From positions 620,001 to 684,000 of the forward strand of contig CANNBS010000001.1 in assembly GCA_947502925.1 (NCBI GenBank): 64,000 nt of DNA, given 5' to 3'. The notes under the pieces were generated by a model that was not told the DNA's origin, did not search any database, and saw only the letters and a list, made by a program, of their open reading frames with translations. Position numbers and translations under genes: made by a program. Positions 62,995 to 64,000 of this stretch are shown one piece after another. The stretch's first letter is position 1. Each line of letters starts with the position of its first letter. The stretch comes from an uncultured Marinicella sp. (GTDB lineage Bacteria > Pseudomonadota > Gammaproteobacteria > Xanthomonadales > Marinicellaceae).

Positions 62995-63018
62995 ATTCTC
63001 GGGCACCGACCCGAGAAT
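62995..63018. repeat. REP-like hairpin copy 2 (perfect stem)
   Basis: ATTCTCGGG, loop CACCGA, CCCGAGAAT: a 9-bp perfect stem within CCTGTC...GAATCTCAT. Read in reverse it starts GAGATTCTCGGGTC, matching the copy at 61591 in 13 of 14 bases. It lies between the IS110 element and the ABC-F gene. With no T run it is not a standard terminator. Confidence 0.65.
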
Positions 63019-63140
63019 CTCATAAATTTTAGGACTGTGATAGGTAAACAATATCTGTTCGTCTTAAATGAGGGATCACTCAGAGTATGCTGAATATTTT
63101 TCGGATTGGTTACGTAAATGATTGTGGAAACAGTTCTTAA

Positions 63141-63169
63141 TTGATTTTGAAGCCTCTTTACCGCACAAT
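63141..63169 (+). promoter_or_regulatory. Promoter of the ABC-F gene, probably leaderless
   Basis: TTGATT (63141-63146), exactly 17 bp, CACAAT (63164-63169). The predicted transcript start is at about 63176-63178, where the ATG lies. No SD precedes that ATG. Confidence 0.5.
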
Positions 63170-63177
63170 GCCCGACC

Positions 63178-64000
63178 ATGATTAAACTATCCAATATGAG
63201 CTTACGTCGCGGTGCTTTGTTGCTGTTTGATGACGCTGATGTCAGTATTTTCCCGGGACAAAAGGTGGGCTTAACCGGTGCCAATGGTACGGGTAAATCA
63301 TCGTTGTTTGCTCTATTTCGGGGGCAGCTGCAACCGGACAGTGGTTCTTGTGAATTGCCGAAGGATTGGCAGATGGCGCATGTCAAGCAGGAAACACCGG
63401 CCCTGGATTGTTCGGCGCTGGATTATGTATTGGATGGTGATGAGCAGTATCGGGATATTGAGCAGGCATTAGCGGACGCCACTGAAAGCGAACAACATGA
63501 GCTGTTGGGTGAATTGTATGCGCAGATGGAACACATCGGCGGTTATTCGGCACCGGCACGGGCGGCCCAAATGTTACACGGTTTAGGTTTCTCGGCCGAT
63601 GAAGTGAATAAGCCGGTAAAATCATTTTCAGGTGGCTGGCGGATGCGTTTAAATCTGGCGCAGGCGCTGATGTGTCGTTCGGATTTATTGTTGTTGGATG
63701 AGCCCACCAACCACCTGGATTTAGAAGCGGTGGTGTGGTTGATTGACTGGCTTAAGCAATATCAGGGAACGCTTTTGGTCATCGCCCATGACCGCGATTT
63801 TCTCGATGCGGTGGTGAATCAAATCCTGCATATTGAGCAGAATCAGCTGACATTATACAGCGGTAATTATTCGGATTTTGAGACCTTGCGGGCTGAACGC
63901 ATGGCGGCACAACAGGCGCAGCATGAAAAGCAGCAGCAAGTAATGGCGCATATGCAGTCTTATGTGGAACGTTTTCGCTATAAAGCCAGTAAAGCCAAGC
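63178..64000 (+). CDS. yheS: ABC-F ATPase, YheS type (5' part)
   Basis: Cytoplasmic ABC-F protein of the ribosome-associated family; this subtype is close to E. coli YheS. Only the first 274 residues are in the window. They include MIKLSNMSLRRGALLLFDDADVSI, Walker A GANGTGKSSL (about 34-43), HVKQETPALDCSALDYVLDGD (strong YheS match), the signature KSFSGGWRMRLNLAQALMCRSDLLLLDEPTNHLDLEA (about 157-193) and VIAHDRDFLDAV. The linker region follows (MQSYVERFRYKASKAK) at the edge. The second ATPase domain lies beyond 64000. ATG 63178 matches the family start. Confidence 0.94.
   Translation, partial: MIKLSNMSLRRGALLLFDDADVSIFPGQKVGLTGANGTGKSSLFALFRGQLQPDSGSCELPKDWQMAHVKQETPALDCSALDYVLDGDEQYRDIEQALADATESEQHELLGELYAQMEHIGGYSAPARAAQMLHGLGFSADEVNKPVKSFSGGWRMRLNLAQALMCRSDLLLLDEPTNHLDLEAVVWLIDWLKQYQGTLLVIAHDRDFLDAVVNQILHIEQNQLTLYSGNYSDFETLRAERMAAQQAQHEKQQQVMAHMQSYVERFRYKASKAK

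Larger units (their letters stand above)
62678..63177. other. Non-coding region: IS110 flank, REP-like hairpin, yheS promoter
   Basis: No gene is visible in these 500 bp. 62678-62960 holds several stem-loops upstream of the transposase: AAGGGGTAG/CTACCCCTT (62807-62815, 62866-62874) enclosing ATTGGA/TCCAAT (62844-62861), then TATCCAAT-CGCC-ATTGGATA (62875-62894). 62995-63018 is a REP-like hairpin. 63141-63169 is a promoter for the ABC-F gene. Confidence 0.6.

Noticed and set aside
62973-63386. Minus-strand open frame of 137 codons over the yheS start
   Set aside because: It is antisense to a gene with unmistakable YheS motifs, and its residues show no domain; a shadow of codon bias on the opposite strand.

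Overview
The window is one continuous stretch of a gammaproteobacterial chromosome of middling GC content. The housekeeping genes point to Gammaproteobacteria: hemL, ftsB-ispD-ispF, folK, an RluE-type pseudouridine synthase, pyrG-kdsA-eno, glnA, mscL, pal-cpoB-queE-queC, gshA, rsmJ, gltA, rpmE2 and a yheS-type ABC-F gene. Several exported proteins carry a recurrent 'GSWYDP...WYTYD' module, paired-Cys repeats or short C-terminal tails of a kind I associate with Marinicella and the Xanthomonadales-like lineages. That placement is inference from protein style, not a search result. I see no tRNA, rRNA, CRISPR array or prophage.

Layout. 1-7.1 kb: the 5' part of hemL, a short gamma-glutamyltransferase, a PagL-like lipid A deacylase, a YpfJ-type zinc metallopeptidase and a three-gene ABC-2 exporter operon. 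7.1-9.6 kb: ftsB-ispD-ispF, a SirB-family membrane protein and folK. 9.6-11.8 kb: an exported protein with a C-terminal membrane tail, rluE and a TonB-like gene. 12-19.6 kb: pyrG-kdsA-eno, an MscS channel, glnA, mscL and a free methionine sulfoxide reductase. 19.6-23.9 kb: a 1437-residue hybrid sensor kinase. 24-27.2 kb: a hotdog-fold protein, a stand-alone PaaZ and an acyltransferase. 27.2-29.3 kb: an exported DUF4785-type protein and an exported hydrolase. 29.5-32.4 kb: pal, cpoB, queE, queC. 32.5-37.1 kb: a Ser/Thr kinase with a TPR tail and an exported FG-GAP-like protein.

37.5-44.9 kb is a tightly overlapping Mrp/Mnh-type cation/proton antiporter operon (E, F, G, DUF4040-B, C, D, D, a small two-helix protein, D). 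It has three NuoL/M/N-like subunits and no full-length MrpA. 45-49.6 kb encodes a very large exported beta-propeller protein with an inserted PA domain. 49.6-55 kb: gshA, an orphan oligopeptide-binding protein, rsmJ, gltA and rpmE2. 55.0-55.2 kb is a 160-bp MITE-like element, followed by a small lipoprotein gene. 55.9-61.5 kb is a run of exported proteins on the minus strand: an M28 peptidase, a ClpP-like lipoprotein, a 1012-residue repeat protein and a small membrane protein. 61.6-63.0 kb is an IS110-family element flanked by two related hairpins, and the window ends inside a yheS-type gene.

The most unusual material is the shared module found six times in three otherwise unrelated exported proteins, the six-fold paired-Cys repeat in the 1012-residue protein, the antiporter operon with its small extra subunit and probable non-AUG start, and the structured non-coding flanks of the IS110 transposase, where a bridge RNA would be expected.
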